Positions 49,980 through 61,172 are shown, counted from the stretch's first letter. The stretch is DNA of 64,000 nt from Pseudomonas fluorescens (GCF_018614655.1 NZ_JAGGOG010000002.1:124001-188000), one strand, 5' to 3'. Numbers and translations are program-made. The notes: generated from the letters alone by a model not told the origin.

Positions 49980-50780
49980 TTACCGGTAGTGCTTTTGCCC
50001 CCACGCCAGGAACCCTTCCAACAGCGCCTTCAATACCTCCCGCGTCGGCTCAGCCAAATCCGCCCGGTACTTGAACGGCTCAAATTCTTCCATATACGTG
50101 CACTGCCCCAGCTCCAGCTGCACCGCATGAATGTTTTGCGCCGGGTTACCGTAGTGCCGGGTGATATGGCCACCCTTGAAGCGACCATTGAGCACATGGC
50201 TGTACTGCGGATGACCGGCGCAGATGGCTTCCAGTTGACTGGCCAGTTGCGGATCACAGGAAGCGCCATTAAAGGTGCCGAGGTTGAAGTCCGGCAACTT
50301 GCCATCGAACAGGTGCGGGATCACCGAGCGGATCGAGTGGGCATCAAACAGCAGCGCGTAGCCGAACTCGGCCTTGAGCCGGGCCAGTTCCTCTTGCAGG
50401 GTACGGTGGTACGGCGTCCAGACCTGCTCCAGGTAAGTCGCGCGCTCGGCTTTCGAAGGCTCCAGCCCTTCGCGGAACAACGGCACACCGTCGAACAGCG
50501 TTGCCGGGTACAGGCCGGTGGTAGCGCCGACGTACAACGGTTTGTCGTCAGAGGGCCGGTTGAGGTCGATGACAAATCGCGAGTACTCGGCAGCCAAGGT
50601 GCTGGCGCCCAGCTCGTCAGCGAAGTCGTAAAGCGTGGGGATATGCCAGTCAGTGTCCGGCAAGCTTTGCGCCTCGGGAATCAAGCCTGCCTCGACGGCT
50701 GGTGTCAGGCGCAGACCCGCGTGGGGCATGCTGATCAGCAGCGGCACACGGCCTTGTTTGAAGCTCAGAACCTTATCCAC
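49980..50780 (-). CDS. hutG: N-formylglutamate amidohydrolase
   Basis: Last step of the five-step histidine pathway: N-formylglutamate to glutamate and formate. The 266-residue protein starts MDKVLSFKQGRVPLLISMPHAG at a GTG preceded by GAGGAG. An ATG five codons upstream lies within that ribosome site. It has the metal-site motif PHAG, FVIDLNRP and LFDAHSIRS. It is the final gene of the hut operon. The deiminase HutF that would supply its substrate is not in the window. Confidence 0.95.
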   Translation of the reverse strand: MDKVLSFKQGRVPLLISMPHAGLRLTPAVEAGLIPEAQSLPDTDWHIPTLYDFADELGASTLAAEYSRFVIDLNRPSDDKPLYVGATTGLYPATLFDGVPLFREGLEPSKAERATYLEQVWTPYHRTLQEELARLKAEFGYALLFDAHSIRSVIPHLFDGKLPDFNLGTFNGASCDPQLASQLEAICAGHPQYSHVLNGRFKGGHITRHYGNPAQNIHAVQLELGQCTYMEEFEPFKYRADLAEPTREVLKALLEGFLAWGQKHYR

Positions 50781-50809
50781 AACGGTACTCCTCATTCACA
50801 AAGGCAGCC

Positions 50810-52015
50810 TTAAACAGTGACGTCGACGCCGTGGCGCACGACGCGTTTATCCAGCTCGCCACCCAGCCAGTAGGCCAGGTCGGCAGGACGATCGATCTGC
50901 CAGGCGACGAAGTCCGCGACCTTGCCCACTTCCAGCGAACCGTGGGTTTCGCCCATGCCCAAGGCCGTGGCCGCATGTTGCGTGGCGCCGGCCAGGGCTT
51001 CTTCCGGGGTCATACGGAACAGGGTGCAGGCCATGTTCAACATCAGGCGCACGGACAAGGCCGGAGAGGTGCCGGGGTTGAGGTCGCTGGCGATGGCGAT
51101 CTTCACGTCGTGCTTGCGCAGAGCCTCCATCGGCGGCAACTGGGTTTCCCGCAGGAAGTAGAACGCCCCCGGCAGCAGCACCGCGACGGTGCCGGAAGCG
51201 GCCATGGCGATGGCGTCTTCTTCGGTCATGAATTCCAGGTGATCGGCAGACAACGCCTGATAACGTGCGGCCAGGCTGGAACCATGCAGCGACGACAGTT
51301 GCTCGGCATGCAGCTTCACCGGCAAGCCGAGTTGCTGCGCGACGATAAACACCCGCTCCACCTGCGCAGGCGAAAACGCCAGGTATTCGCAGAAAGCATC
51401 GACCGCATCCACCAACCCTTCGGCCGCCAGGGCCGGGAGCATCTCATTGCAGATGTGCTCGATGTAGTCGTCGGCACGATCAGCGTATTCCGGCGGCAAC
51501 GCGTGGGCCGCCAGGCAGGTGCTGCGCACGCTGACCGGCAGCTCGGCGCCCAAGCGACGGATCACCCGCAAAATCTTGCGTTCGCAGGCCAGGTCCAGGC
51601 CGTAGCCGGACTTGATCTCCACCGTAGTCACACCGTCGCGCAGCAAACTGCGCAGGCGCTTGTGGGCGCTGGCGAACAACTCCTCTTCGCTGGCAGCGCG
51701 GGTGGCGCGCACGGTGCTGGCAATACCGCCACCTTTGGCTGCGATTTCGGCGTAGCTCACGCCTTCGAGCCGCTGCTCGAATTCACCGCTGCGATTGCCG
51801 CCAAACACCGTGTGGGTGTGGCAGTCGATCAGCCCCGGTGTGACCCACGCCTCTTGCAGGTCATGGACCTGAGCGTAGTCGCCGTTCGGCAGCTCGGCCC
51901 GTGGGCCGATCCACTCGATCAGCGTACCGGCCGTCACCATGGCGGCATCCTCGATGATCGAGTACTTGCCCTGGGCCATGGTTGCGACGTGGCAGTGTTG
52001 CCAAAGCGTTTTCAT
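50810..52015 (-). CDS. hutI: Imidazolonepropionase
   Basis: Third step: hydrolyses imidazolone-5-propionate to N-formiminoglutamate. The 401-residue amidohydrolase-fold enzyme has metal ligands in [10 protein letters not shown] (His66, His68), the substrate-site [14 protein letters not shown], and catalytic Asp region [11 protein letters not shown]. It lies between hutTh and hutG with short gaps (15 and 29 bases), so it is in the same operon. Confidence 0.96.
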   Translation of the reverse strand: MKTLWQHCHVATMAQGKYSIIEDAAMVTAGTLIEWIGPRAELPNGDYAQVHDLQEAWVTPGLIDCHTHTVFGGNRSGEFEQRLEGVSYAEIAAKGGGIASTVRATRAASEEELFASAHKRLRSLLRDGVTTVEIKSGYGLDLACERKILRVIRRLGAELPVSVRSTCLAAHALPPEYADRADDYIEHICNEMLPALAAEGLVDAVDAFCEYLAFSPAQVERVFIVAQQLGLPVKLHAEQLSSLHGSSLAARYQALSADHLEFMTEEDAIAMAASGTVAVLLPGAFYFLRETQLPPMEALRKHDVKIAIASDLNPGTSPALSVRLMLNMACTLFRMTPEEALAGATQHAATALGMGETHGSLEVGKVADFVAWQIDRPADLAYWLGGELDKRVVRHGVDVTV

Positions 52016-52030
52016 CCAAGTCTCCGTCAG

Positions 52031-53440
52031 TTATCGATGAGTCAAAGCCGGGTCGTAATGAACCTTGGCCGCTTGACCGGCCGCAGGCTTGACCCACAGC
52101 AGGTAAGCGACGATCAGCAGCACGATCCACACGGCACCGACCATAAGGGCGGCCTGGGTGTCCGGGAAATAACCCAGCACGCCGAAGATAAACAGCATGA
52201 ACACGATGGCCGCTGCGGGTGCGTAAGGCCAGAACGGTACCGGGAATTTCAGTTCGGCGATTTGCGCCTTGGTCATCGAGCGACGCATTGCCACTTGGGT
52301 CACCAGGATCATCAGCCACACCCAAACGGTAGCAAAGGTTGCCAGCGACGCGATCACTAGGAACACGTTTTCCGGGATCAGGTAGTTGAGCACCACGCCG
52401 CCCAGCAATGCGATGCCCATCACCACCACGGTCATCCACGGCACGCCTTGTTTCGACAGTTGGGCAAACCCTTTGGGGGCATGACCTTGCTGGGCCAGGC
52501 CGTACATCATGCGGCCGGCGCCGAAGATGTCGCTGTTGATGGCCGAGACCGCAGCCGAGATCACCACGATGTTGAGGATGGTTGCCGCAGAGCCGATGCC
52601 CAGGTTGCTGAAGATCTGCACGAACGGGCTGCCCTGGCTGCCGATTTGCGGCCATGGATAGATCGCCATCAGCACAAACAGGGTCAGCACGTAGAACAAC
52701 AGGATGCGCAGCGGCACGGCGTTGATCGCCTTGGGAATAACGCGTTGCGGGTCCTGGGCTTCACCGGCGGTGATGCCGATGATTTCAATCCCGCCGAAGG
52801 CAAACATCACCACCGCAAAGGAGGCGATCAGACCGCCGATGCCGTTAGGCATGAACCCACCATGGGCCCACAGATTACTCAGGCCTGTGGCCGGTGCATC
52901 CGTCGCCGAATGAATACCGAACAGCATGATGCCGAAACCACCGAGGATCATCGCGACAATGGCCGCCACCTTGAGCAGCGACAGCCAGAACTCCATTTCG
53001 CCAAAGACTTTGACGTTGCACAGGTTCAGGCCACCGATCACGAAGACAATGCCCAACACCCAGACCCAGCGGGCGACTTCGGGAAACCAGAAGCCCATGT
53101 AGATGCCAAAGGCGGTGACATCGGCCAGGCAGACGATGATCATTTCAAAGGCGTAGGTCCAGCCGAGGATAAAGCCCGACATCGGTCCCAGGTAGGTGCT
53201 GGCGTAGTGGCCGAACGAGCCGGACACCGGGTCGTGCACGGCCATCTCGCCGAGGGCACGCATGACCATAAACACGGCGGCGCCACCGATCAGGTAGGCC
53301 AGCAACACAGCCGGGCCGGCCATCTGGATAGCCGAGGCAGAACCATAGAACAGCCCGGTGCCGATCGCCGACCCCAGTGCCATGAAGCGAATATGACGGG
53401 CGGACAGCCCGCGTTTCAAACCCTTTTCTTGCTGGTGCAT
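52031..53440 (-). CDS. hutTh: Histidine permease of the AAT amino-acid family
   Basis: The 469-residue APC-superfamily transporter has about 12 helices and starts [29 protein letters not shown] with the G-S-A-I-G-T-G substrate loop. Its place between hutH2 and hutI is that of HutTh, the high-affinity histidine permease of P. fluorescens SBW25. A family B palindrome separates it from hutH2. Confidence 0.88.
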   Translation of the reverse strand: MHQQEKGLKRGLSARHIRFMALGSAIGTGLFYGSASAIQMAGPAVLLAYLIGGAAVFMVMRALGEMAVHDPVSGSFGHYASTYLGPMSGFILGWTYAFEMIIVCLADVTAFGIYMGFWFPEVARWVWVLGIVFVIGGLNLCNVKVFGEMEFWLSLLKVAAIVAMILGGFGIMLFGIHSATDAPATGLSNLWAHGGFMPNGIGGLIASFAVVMFAFGGIEIIGITAGEAQDPQRVIPKAINAVPLRILLFYVLTLFVLMAIYPWPQIGSQGSPFVQIFSNLGIGSAATILNIVVISAAVSAINSDIFGAGRMMYGLAQQGHAPKGFAQLSKQGVPWMTVVVMGIALLGGVVLNYLIPENVFLVIASLATFATVWVWLMILVTQVAMRRSMTKAQIAELKFPVPFWPYAPAAAIVFMLFIFGVLGYFPDTQAALMVGAVWIVLLIVAYLLWVKPAAGQAAKVHYDPALTHR

Positions 53441-53490
53441 TTCTCGTCCCTAATTGTTCTTATCGGAGAAAACCTGAACGCTGTAACGCT

Positions 53491-53593
53491 GTAGCCGCTG
53501 TCGAGGCACGAGGCTGCGATGGGTTGCGTAGCGACCCCCGAGGGCGGTCCTGCGGACACGCATCGCAGCCTCGTACCTCGACAGCGGCTACAG
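53491..53593. repeat. Large palindrome, family B, copy 3
   Basis: GTAGCCGCTGTCGAGGCACG and inverse arms CGTACCTCGACAGCGGCTAC with inner AGGCTGCGATGGG/CGCATCGCAGCCT. It lies inside the hut operon, between hutH2 and hutTh. Confidence 0.9.
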
Positions 53594-53603
53594 GTATTGC
53601 GGG

Positions 53604-55142
53604 TTACAAGCTCGGCAACAACTTCGCCGGCACCAACTCATTCAAGCAACGACTGGCGAGCAACTCACTGGCGGCATTGATATCCGGAGCGAAGAAACGG
53701 TCCTTCTCATAAAACGGCACTTTACCGCGCAGGATGCCACGGGCTTTTTCCAGCTTGGGCGAGGTCTTCAGGCCATCGCGCAGGTCAAGGCCCTGGCAAG
53801 CCGCCAGCCATTCCACCGCCAGAATGCCGCGCACGTTCTCGGCCATTTCCCACAGGCGTTTGCCGGCGGCTGGCGCCATGGAAACGTGGTCTTCCTGGTT
53901 GGCCGACGTCGGCAGGCTGTCCACGCTATGAGGGTGGGACAGTGCCTTGTTCTCACTGGCCAAGGCCGCTGCCGTCACCTGGGCGATCATGAAGCCGGAG
54001 TTCACGCCGCCATTGGCCACCAGGAACGGCGGCAGTTGCGACATGTGTTTGTCCATCATCAACGAGATACGACGCTCGCTCAGGGAGCCAATTTCAGCGA
54101 TGGCCAGGGCCATGTTGTCAGCGGCCATGGCGACAGGTTCTGCGTGGAAGTTACCACCGGAAATCACGTCACCTTCGGCAGCGAACACCAACGGGTTATC
54201 GGAAACCGCGTTGGCTTCGATCACCAGCACTTCGGCCGCCTGGCGGAACTGGGTCAGGCAGGCGCCCATGACTTGCGGCTGGCAGCGCAGGGAGTACGGG
54301 TCCTGAACCTTGTCGCAGTTCTGGTGGGACTTGGATACTTCGCTGCTCTCGCCCAACAGGTCGCGGTAGGCGGCTGCGGAGTCGATCTGGCCGCGTTGAC
54401 CACGGGCTGCGTGAATGCGTGCATCAAACGGCGAGCGCGAACCCAGCACGGCTTCAACCGTCAGGCCGCCACAGGCCAGAGCGCCGGCGAACAGGTCTTC
54501 GCCTTCGAACAGGCCACGCAGGGCAAACGCGGTAGACACCTGGGTGCCGTTGAGCAGCGCCAGGCCCTCTTTCGCGGCCAGGGTCAGCGGTGCCAGACCG
54601 GCGACTTTCAGCGCTTCGGTGGCTTCCAGCCATTCGCCCTTGTAGCGCGCCTTGCCTTCACCCAGCAGTACCAGCGACATGTGCGCCAACGGTGCCAAGT
54701 CACCGGATGCACCCACCGAACCCTTGAGAGGAATGTGCGGATACACCTCGGCGTTGATCAGGGCGATCAGCGCGTCGATCACTTGCCGGCGAATCCCGGA
54801 GAAACCGCGGCTCAGGCTGTTGACCTTGAGCACCATGACCAGCCGCACCAGCGCATCGCTGATGGGCTCACCGACGCCGGCGGCGTGGGACAACACCAGG
54901 GAACGCTGGAGGTTTTCCAGGTCTTCGCTGGCGATACGGGTCGAGGCCAGCAGGCCGAAACCGGTGTTGATGCCGTAAGCGGTGCGGTTCTCGGCGAGAA
55001 TCTGCTCCACACAGGCGACACTGGCTTCGATCTGGGCCGAGGCGCTGTCATCCAGGCTGAGGGTTACCGGCTGCTGGTAGATGGCACGCAGTTGGGCAAG
55101 GCTCAGTTGGCCTGGAATCAGTTTTAGCGCAGTCACATTCAT
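53604..55142 (-). CDS. hutH2: Histidine ammonia-lyase (functional histidase)
   Basis: First step: deaminates L-histidine to urocanate. The 512-residue protein carries the MIO-forming Ala-Ser-Gly at 145-147 in [14 protein letters not shown], the active-site Tyr in YGINTGFG, and all usual later motifs ([27 protein letters not shown]). In P. fluorescens SBW25 this gene position encodes the enzyme required for growth on histidine. It follows hutH1 after about 115 bases. Confidence 0.95.
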   Translation of the reverse strand: MNVTALKLIPGQLSLAQLRAIYQQPVTLSLDDSASAQIEASVACVEQILAENRTAYGINTGFGLLASTRIASEDLENLQRSLVLSHAAGVGEPISDALVRLVMVLKVNSLSRGFSGIRRQVIDALIALINAEVYPHIPLKGSVGASGDLAPLAHMSLVLLGEGKARYKGEWLEATEALKVAGLAPLTLAAKEGLALLNGTQVSTAFALRGLFEGEDLFAGALACGGLTVEAVLGSRSPFDARIHAARGQRGQIDSAAAYRDLLGESSEVSKSHQNCDKVQDPYSLRCQPQVMGACLTQFRQAAEVLVIEANAVSDNPLVFAAEGDVISGGNFHAEPVAMAADNMALAIAEIGSLSERRISLMMDKHMSQLPPFLVANGGVNSGFMIAQVTAAALASENKALSHPHSVDSLPTSANQEDHVSMAPAAGKRLWEMAENVRGILAVEWLAACQGLDLRDGLKTSPKLEKARGILRGKVPFYEKDRFFAPDINAASELLASRCLNELVPAKLLPSL

Positions 55143-55257
55143 GCTCCTTTTGAGAGTGTTGTTAACTACCAGTCGCTCCGGATGCTTCCGTTATCCGCCG
55201 TTGTCCTCTTTTTGAGTGACTGACGGCTTGGCACGCTGGTTATTGTTGGAAAAATTT

Positions 55258-56781
55258 TCAGTGCAAATTCGGTAGTGTTCGTTGCAGCACGGCGGGGTCT
55301 TTAAGCAGCGCTGCCGTCGTCGCGATGTCCGGCGCCAACCAACGGTCCTGGTCGTAGGCCGGGACATGTTCACGCAATAAGCGCCAGGCAGTATCAGTGC
55401 CCGCGCCGAAACGTTGTTCCTTGAGAAATTCGAAAGCCTGGGCCGCCAGCAGGTACTCGATGGCGAGGACCTGGGTGACGTTCTCCAGCACTTGATGCAG
55501 CTTCAGCGCGGCATTGGTGCCCATGCTCAGGTGATCTTCCTGCAGGCCCGAGGTCACGAAGTTGTCGAGCACCGCCGGTTGCGCCAGTTGGCGGTTTTGC
55601 CCACAGAGCGACGCGGCCACGTACTGCACGATCATCATCCCGGAGTTGACCCCGGGGTTACTCACCAGGAAAGCCGGCAAGCCGCTGACGTGGGGGTTAA
55701 TCAGCCGGTCCAGGCGACGCTCGGCGATCGAGCCGATTTCCGCCATGGCGATGGCCAGCATGTCGGCCGCCAACGCCACGGACTGCCCGTGCGGGTTAGC
55801 CTGAGACACCACGCGGTAGTTGTCCGGGGTGCCAAGCAGCAGCGGGTTGTCGGTGGCGCCGTTGAGTTCGGTTTCGATCTGCCGGGTGGCATGTTCCAAC
55901 TGATCACGAGCCGCGCCGTGGACCTGGGGAATCGAACGGATGCTCAACGCGTCTTGAGTACGAATCCCTTTGCTGGTGGCGATCACTTCACTGTCGTCCA
56001 GCAGCGCACGCAGGTTAATACCCACTTGCTGCATACCCGGGTGTGGCTTGAGGGCGATAATTTCTTCATCGAACGCGTCGATCTGACCGCGCTGGGCTTC
56101 GAAGCTCATGGCTCCGATCACGTCGGCCCATTGCAGCAGACGGTGCGCGTCATCCAGGGCCAGGCAGCTGAGGCCGGTCATGCACGGCGTGCCGTTGACC
56201 AGGCACAGGCCGTCCTTGGCGCCTAGCACCACAACCTGCAATTTTTCGGCCGCCAGGGCTTCATGCGCCGGAACGATACGGCCCCGGTAACTGACAGTGC
56301 CGACGCCGAGCAACGTGATGCCGACATGAGCCATATGCGTCAGGTAACCCACCGAACCCTGAGACGGTACTTGTGGTTTGATCCCATGGTTCAACAGCGC
56401 CAGCAGCGAATGAATCACCTGCGGGTGCAGCCCGGATTTGCCGTGGCTGTAGTTGACGATCGCGGCGCAGATGATTGCTCGAGTCTGCTCGTCGCTCAGC
56501 GGTGCACCTACGCCACAGGCGTGGCTCAGCAGCGTATTGCGCGACAGCTGGCTCAGTTGCTCGCCCTCGAGCGAGACGTTGCACAAGGCGCCGAGGCCGG
56601 TGTTGACGCCATAGGCACGCTCACCGCTGGTGACGATGCGCTGGACGATGGCCTGGGCATTGTCGATCCGCGCCCAGGCCTGGCCCGACAGTTCAAGGAC
56701 CGCACCGTGACGGGCCACAGCGACCACGTCCTGCCAACGCATCGGAGCGTCGGCGATGATGATTTTTTCAGCCTGGGACAT
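55258..56781 (-). CDS. hutH1: Histidase-like protein HutH1 lacking the MIO tripeptide
   Basis: The 507-residue homolog of aromatic amino-acid lyases starts MSQAEKIIIADAP (ATG at 56781; a longer frame from 56853 runs back through REP sequence). The usual [15 protein letters not shown] is replaced by GSVGYLTHMAHVG, three residues shorter, so Ala-Ser-Gly is absent and the MIO electrophile cannot form. Other active-site elements remain (AYGVNTGLG, QEDHLSMG). It is either a non-lyase with new chemistry, a regulator, or inactive. In SBW25 hutH1 is not needed for histidine growth. Confidence 0.9.
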   Translation of the reverse strand: MSQAEKIIIADAPMRWQDVVAVARHGAVLELSGQAWARIDNAQAIVQRIVTSGERAYGVNTGLGALCNVSLEGEQLSQLSRNTLLSHACGVGAPLSDEQTRAIICAAIVNYSHGKSGLHPQVIHSLLALLNHGIKPQVPSQGSVGYLTHMAHVGITLLGVGTVSYRGRIVPAHEALAAEKLQVVVLGAKDGLCLVNGTPCMTGLSCLALDDAHRLLQWADVIGAMSFEAQRGQIDAFDEEIIALKPHPGMQQVGINLRALLDDSEVIATSKGIRTQDALSIRSIPQVHGAARDQLEHATRQIETELNGATDNPLLLGTPDNYRVVSQANPHGQSVALAADMLAIAMAEIGSIAERRLDRLINPHVSGLPAFLVSNPGVNSGMMIVQYVAASLCGQNRQLAQPAVLDNFVTSGLQEDHLSMGTNAALKLHQVLENVTQVLAIEYLLAAQAFEFLKEQRFGAGTDTAWRLLREHVPAYDQDRWLAPDIATTAALLKDPAVLQRTLPNLH

Positions 56782-56821
56782 CTTTAGTCTCTTCCTAAAA
56801 CCTGAATTCTTGTGCAGCTTT

Positions 56822-56915
56822 GCCGGCCTCTTCGCGAGCAAGCCCGCTCCCACCTTTGACCTGTGTGAACCCGATCAAATGTGGGAGCGGGCTTGCTCGC
56901 GAAGAGGCCAGCCGG
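56822..56915. repeat. REP doublet within the hut operon
   Basis: CTTCGCGAGCAAGCCCGCTC and inverse GAGCGGGCTTGCTCGCGAAG with outer GCCGGC-like extensions. It lies between hutV and hutH1. Confidence 0.9.
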
Positions 56916-56933
56916 CTCACCACACATTCGGGA

Positions 56934-57758
56934 TCAGACCACCGCCGCCCGCCGCTGAACAAAGCGGTCCACATACTCATCCGCCGGCGAATGCAGGATC
57001 TCTCGCGGGGTGCCGACCTGGATCAGCTTGCCGTCCTTGAGAATCGCAATGCGGTTGCCGATGCGCACGGCCTCGTCGAGGTCGTGGGTGATGAACACGA
57101 TGGTCTTGTGCAGGGTCTTTTGCAGCTCCAGCAACTGGTCCTGCATCTCGGCACGGATCAGCGGGTCGAGCGCACTGAAGGCTTCGTCCATCAGGATGAT
57201 GTCGGTGTCGGCCGCCAGTGCACGGGCCAGGCCCACCCGTTGGCGCATGCCGCCGGAAAGCTGGTGCGGGTATTTGTTTTCGTAGCCCTTGAGGCCCACG
57301 GTCTCGATCCAGTGCAGTGCCCGTTCGGCACACACTTGCTTGGTTTCGCCGCGCACTTTCAGACCGTAGGCGACGTTGTCCAGCACGCTCTTGTGGGGCA
57401 GCAGGCCGAAGCTCTGGAACACCATGCTGATCTTGTGTCGACGGAACTGGCGCAGGGCTTCCATGTCCAGTTGCAGGATGTCTTCGCCGTCCACCAGGAT
57501 CGCGCCGCTGGTGGGGTCGATCAGGCGATTGAAGTGGCGCACCAACGTGGATTTGCCGGAGCCCGACAAGCCCATGATCACGAAGATTTCGCCGGTGCCG
57601 ATGCTCAGGGACAGGTCGTTCACGCCCACCACGCAACCGGTCTCGGCCAGTACCTGGTCCTTGGTCTTGCCCTGGCCGATAAGCGCCAGCGCATCCTTGG
57701 AGCGAGCGCCGAAAATCTTGAATACGTTTTTGACTTCAATCTTGCTGACAGTAGTCAT
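56934..57758 (-). CDS. hutV: ABC transporter ATP-binding protein, histidine uptake
   Basis: The 274-residue ProV/OpuAA-type ATPase has Walker A GLSGSGKS (63-70), signature [15 protein letters not shown], and Walker [14 protein letters not shown]. No CBS domains follow, unlike osmoregulated ProV. It overlaps hutW by four bases and follows hutX-hutW on the same transcript, so it powers the HutXWV system. Confidence 0.93.
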   Translation of the reverse strand: MTTVSKIEVKNVFKIFGARSKDALALIGQGKTKDQVLAETGCVVGVNDLSLSIGTGEIFVIMGLSGSGKSTLVRHFNRLIDPTSGAILVDGEDILQLDMEALRQFRRHKISMVFQSFGLLPHKSVLDNVAYGLKVRGETKQVCAERALHWIETVGLKGYENKYPHQLSGGMRQRVGLARALAADTDIILMDEAFSALDPLIRAEMQDQLLELQKTLHKTIVFITHDLDEAVRIGNRIAILKDGKLIQVGTPREILHSPADEYVDRFVQRRAAVV

Positions 57759-58606
57759 TTGCTCGCCTCATGCCGTGGACGACCATAGGCCTGGGTAATG
57801 CGGTCGATGACCACTGCAAGAATCACAATCGCCAGACCGGCTTCAAGGCCGCGCCCCACGTTGAGAGTCTGGATACCTACCAGCACGTCTTCACCCAAGC
57901 CACGAGCGCCGATCATCGAGGCAATCACTACCATCGACAGCGCCATCATGGTGGTCTGGTTGATCCCGGCCATGATGCTGGGCAGGGCCAGCGGCAATTG
58001 CACGCCGAACAGTTGCTGCCAACGGTTGGCGCCGAAGGCGTTGATGGCTTCCATGACTTCGCCGTCCACCTGGCGAATGCCCAGGTCTGTCAGACGAATC
58101 AGCGGCGGCGCGGCGTAGATCACCGTGGCGAAAATCGCCGGGACCTTGCCCAGGCCGAAGAGCATCAGCACCGGAATCAGGTACACGAAGCTGGGCATGG
58201 TTTGCATGATGTCCAGCAGCGGCATCAACACCGAACGCAGGCGATTGCTGCGGGCCGAAAGAATCCCCAGAGGAATGCCGATCAGTACCGAGATCACCGT
58301 GGCCACCATCATCAGTGCCAGGGTCTGCATCAGCTTGTCCCACAGCCCGACTGCGCCCACCAGGAACAGCAGGCCAACGATCACCGCAGTCATGACGACC
58401 TTGCGGGTGGCATGCCAGGCAATACCGCCGACGATCGCCAGCATCAACCACCAGGGCGCTGCACGCAGCACGCCTTCCAGGTTGACGATGGCCCAAAGCA
58501 GGGTGTCAGAGATGTGCCGAAACACATCGCCGTAGTTGGTCACCAGCGAATCCACCCAACTGTTGACCCAGTCGGCGATGGAAAACGTAAAACTTTCAGG
58601 AAACAT
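57755..58606 (-). CDS. hutW: ABC transporter permease, histidine uptake
   Basis: The 283-residue ProW-type permease has about seven helices and the EAA-like loop ([29 protein letters not shown]). It is encoded between the binding protein hutX (71-base gap) and hutV (four-base overlap). It should form the membrane channel of HutXWV as a homodimer. Confidence 0.93.
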   Translation of the reverse strand: MFPESFTFSIADWVNSWVDSLVTNYGDVFRHISDTLLWAIVNLEGVLRAAPWWLMLAIVGGIAWHATRKVVMTAVIVGLLFLVGAVGLWDKLMQTLALMMVATVISVLIGIPLGILSARSNRLRSVLMPLLDIMQTMPSFVYLIPVLMLFGLGKVPAIFATVIYAAPPLIRLTDLGIRQVDGEVMEAINAFGANRWQQLFGVQLPLALPSIMAGINQTTMMALSMVVIASMIGARGLGEDVLVGIQTLNVGRGLEAGLAIVILAVVIDRITQAYGRPRHEASK

Positions 58607-58677
58607 ATCGTGCTCTCGATCCAGTGGGTTGTGGCCGGGCGCCCGGTTACCTGTGGAGGCAACCGGGAACGCTCAAC

Positions 58678-59646
58678 CTACAAGGCCGCGTCGATTTTCT
58701 TGGCTGCGTCGTCGCTCACCCATGCGTGCCAGATTTCAGGATGTTCCTTGAGGAAAATTTTCGCCAGTTTTGGCGACTCGATTCGCTCTTTGGTCATGCG
58801 TGCGAGGTTCTGGTTCAGCAGGTCGATCGGCAGGTTGACCTTCTCCAGCACCGCCACCAGCTCCGGGGCCTGTTCGTGGAAAGTCTTGGACAGGCCGACC
58901 TTGATGGTCACGCTTTTATCCACGCCTGGTTTTTCTTCCAGCTTCACCAGGTCGACCTGGCCCATCAGCGGCGTAGGCGACCAGTAGTAGAACAAGATCG
59001 GCTCGCCACGTTTGTAGCTCGACAGCACAGCGGCATCCAGCGCTGGGCCGGTGCCCGGGCGGAAGTTGGTGTAGGTGCTTTCCAGACCGTAGCTCTTGAG
59101 CATTTCGCTGTTGTCCAGCTCACAGGTCCAGCCGGCCGGGCAGTTGTAGAAACGCCCCTTGGACGGCTCTTCCTGATCCTTGAACACAGCGGAGTACTTG
59201 CCCAGGTCGGCGATGGTTTTCAGGCCTGGCGCCTTGGCTTCCAGCTTGCGCTTGGCATCGCCTTCGATCACATAGCGCGGCACGTACCAGCCTTCGATGG
59301 CGCCCACGACCGGAGCGCCGACACCGACAACTTTCCCGGCCTTCTCGGCCTTGTTCCAGACCTCGCTGCGGCCCACCCACTCTTCGGCGAAGATCTGGAT
59401 GTCATTGCTGCCCAGGGCATTTTCCATGGTGATGGAGTTGCCCGGCAGGCTGTCGGTCTTGCAGTCGTAGCCTTTTTCCAAAACGATTTGCAGGACATCG
59501 GTCAGCAACATGCCGCTTTCCCAATTCAGGCCGGCGAATTTCACCGGCTTGCCCGACTCGCACCAGCCCGCCGCCTGAGAGGCACCAGCGCTGGCGAGCA
59601 AGCCTGCTGCAAGCAACGTAGTCAGCAGGGTCTTATTCATTTTCAT
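58678..59646 (-). CDS. hutX: Periplasmic histidine-binding protein of HutXWV
   Basis: The 322-residue OpuAC-type binding protein has a signal peptide (MKMNKTLLTTLLAAGLLA to SQAAG) and aromatic-rich ligand motifs (WESGMLLTDV, EEWVGRSEVWNK, FYYWSPTPLMG). The start is placed at ATGAAAATG after GGGAGCG; the longer frame adds 16 residues before the signal. Position in the hut operon supports histidine as ligand. Confidence 0.92.
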   Translation of the reverse strand: MKMNKTLLTTLLAAGLLASAGASQAAGWCESGKPVKFAGLNWESGMLLTDVLQIVLEKGYDCKTDSLPGNSITMENALGSNDIQIFAEEWVGRSEVWNKAEKAGKVVGVGAPVVGAIEGWYVPRYVIEGDAKRKLEAKAPGLKTIADLGKYSAVFKDQEEPSKGRFYNCPAGWTCELDNSEMLKSYGLESTYTNFRPGTGPALDAAVLSSYKRGEPILFYYWSPTPLMGQVDLVKLEEKPGVDKSVTIKVGLSKTFHEQAPELVAVLEKVNLPIDLLNQNLARMTKERIESPKLAKIFLKEHPEIWHAWVSDDAAKKIDAAL

Positions 59647-59714
59647 TGTGTGACGCTCCCAATCATGAAATGGATTACGGCAGTCAAAAGGCATCCTGCC
59701 TTGTCCACGTCCCC

Positions 59715-61172
59715 TCAGGCTTGTGCAGCCAGCCCGCTTGTCGTTGGTGCAGCGCCCTGCTCTACCGGCAGGATCAAGTGTTCAGGAATTGCGCCGTGCC
59801 ATTTTTTCGCACACACGTAATACAGGGCTGCGGGCAGTACCAGACCGATGATCCAGGAAATATCCACATCCCCCAGGGCCGCCACCAGCGGACCGGTATA
59901 GAACTTGGTGGAGATGAACGGCAATTGCACCAGTACACCGAATACATAGACGCTGATACCGAGCGGGTTCCAACGGCCGTAGCGACCGTTCGGATCGGCC
60001 AGCGCCGGCACGTCATAGCGATCACGGGTGATGCAGTAGTAGTCCACCAGGTTGATCGCACTCCATGGCGTAAAGAATGCCAGCAGGAACAGGATGAAGG
60101 ACTTAAAAGCCCCCAGGAACGAGTGCTGACCGAGCAACGCGATCAAAGTCGCAGTACCGACGATGACCAGCACGAACACCAGGCGCTGCAAGCGCGTGAC
60201 CTCCAGGCGACCACGGAAGCCGCTGATGATGGTCGCAATGCACATGAAGCTGCCGTAGGAGTTCAGCGTGGAGATGGTGACCTTGCCGAACGCGATGCTG
60301 AAGTACAGCAGCGCAGCAGTGGCACCGGTGCCGCCCAACCCGACGATGTAGGCCACTTCGTGACCGGCAAATTGCCCGTTGGACATGGCGGCGGCAAACA
60401 CGCCCAGGATCATCGCCACCTGCGCGCCAATGACCGAACCCGCGCCAGCGGCCAGAAAGGTTTTCACCGAGGACGTCTTGCTCGGCAGGTAGCGTGAATA
60501 GTCAGCCACGTAAGGGCCGAAGGCGATTTGCCAGGATGCTGCGAGCGACACCGCGAGCAGGAAGCTGCTCCAGCTGAAGTGACGGATTTGCAGGAGTGCA
60601 CCAATGTCGGTCTGGCTCATCAGGCGACTGAACAGGTAGACAAAGGCAATCACGCCAATGACGCTAGCGACACGGCCGATGAAATGGATCACCCGATAAC
60701 CGAGCACCGTGACCAGCACGATGACACTGGCGAAGATAAGGATACCGATGCTGTCGCTGACACCAAACAACTGGCCCAGCGCCTGACCGGAAAGCACGGT
60801 CCCCGTTGCGGTGAAACCGAGGTACATCAAACAGACCAGGACGATCGGGATGGCCGCGCCATAAACACCGAACTGTACCCGGCTGGAGATCATCTGCGGC
60901 AGCCCAAGCCTGGGCCCTTGTGCCGCATGCAACGCCATGACGCCGCCGCCCAGCAGTTGACCGATCAACAGACCGATCAACGACCAGAACACGTCACCGC
61001 CCAGCACCACGGCCAGGGCCCCGGTGACAATCGCGGTGATTTGCAGGTTGGCACCCATCCACAAGGTGAACTGGCTAAATAGACGACCGTGTCTTTCCGC
61101 TTCCGGGATGTAGTCGATCGAACGTCTTTCGATCAACGGGGTAGTGCTTGCACGAGCGTCTTTTGCAGCCAT
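59715..61172 (-). CDS. hutTu: NCS1-family permease, urocanate transporter
   Basis: The 485-residue transporter of the nucleobase-cation-symport 1 (CodB) family has about 12 helices (motifs QFTLWMGANLQI and AFGPYVADYSRYLP). Its place between hutU and hutX is that of HutTu, the urocanate transporter in SBW25. Cytosine or purine transport would be the generic family call; location favours urocanate. Confidence 0.86.
   Translation of the reverse strand: MAAKDARASTTPLIERRSIDYIPEAERHGRLFSQFTLWMGANLQITAIVTGALAVVLGGDVFWSLIGLLIGQLLGGGVMALHAAQGPRLGLPQMISSRVQFGVYGAAIPIVLVCLMYLGFTATGTVLSGQALGQLFGVSDSIGILIFASVIVLVTVLGYRVIHFIGRVASVIGVIAFVYLFSRLMSQTDIGALLQIRHFSWSSFLLAVSLAASWQIAFGPYVADYSRYLPSKTSSVKTFLAAGAGSVIGAQVAMILGVFAAAMSNGQFAGHEVAYIVGLGGTGATAALLYFSIAFGKVTISTLNSYGSFMCIATIISGFRGRLEVTRLQRLVFVLVIVGTATLIALLGQHSFLGAFKSFILFLLAFFTPWSAINLVDYYCITRDRYDVPALADPNGRYGRWNPLGISVYVFGVLVQLPFISTKFYTGPLVAALGDVDISWIIGLVLPAALYYVCAKKWHGAIPEHLILPVEQGAAPTTSGLAAQA

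Noticed and set aside
55258..56853. HutH1 triad loss as a sequencing error
   Set aside because: The difference is three whole codons in frame and neighbouring residues also differ (YLTHM), which an indel error would not produce.
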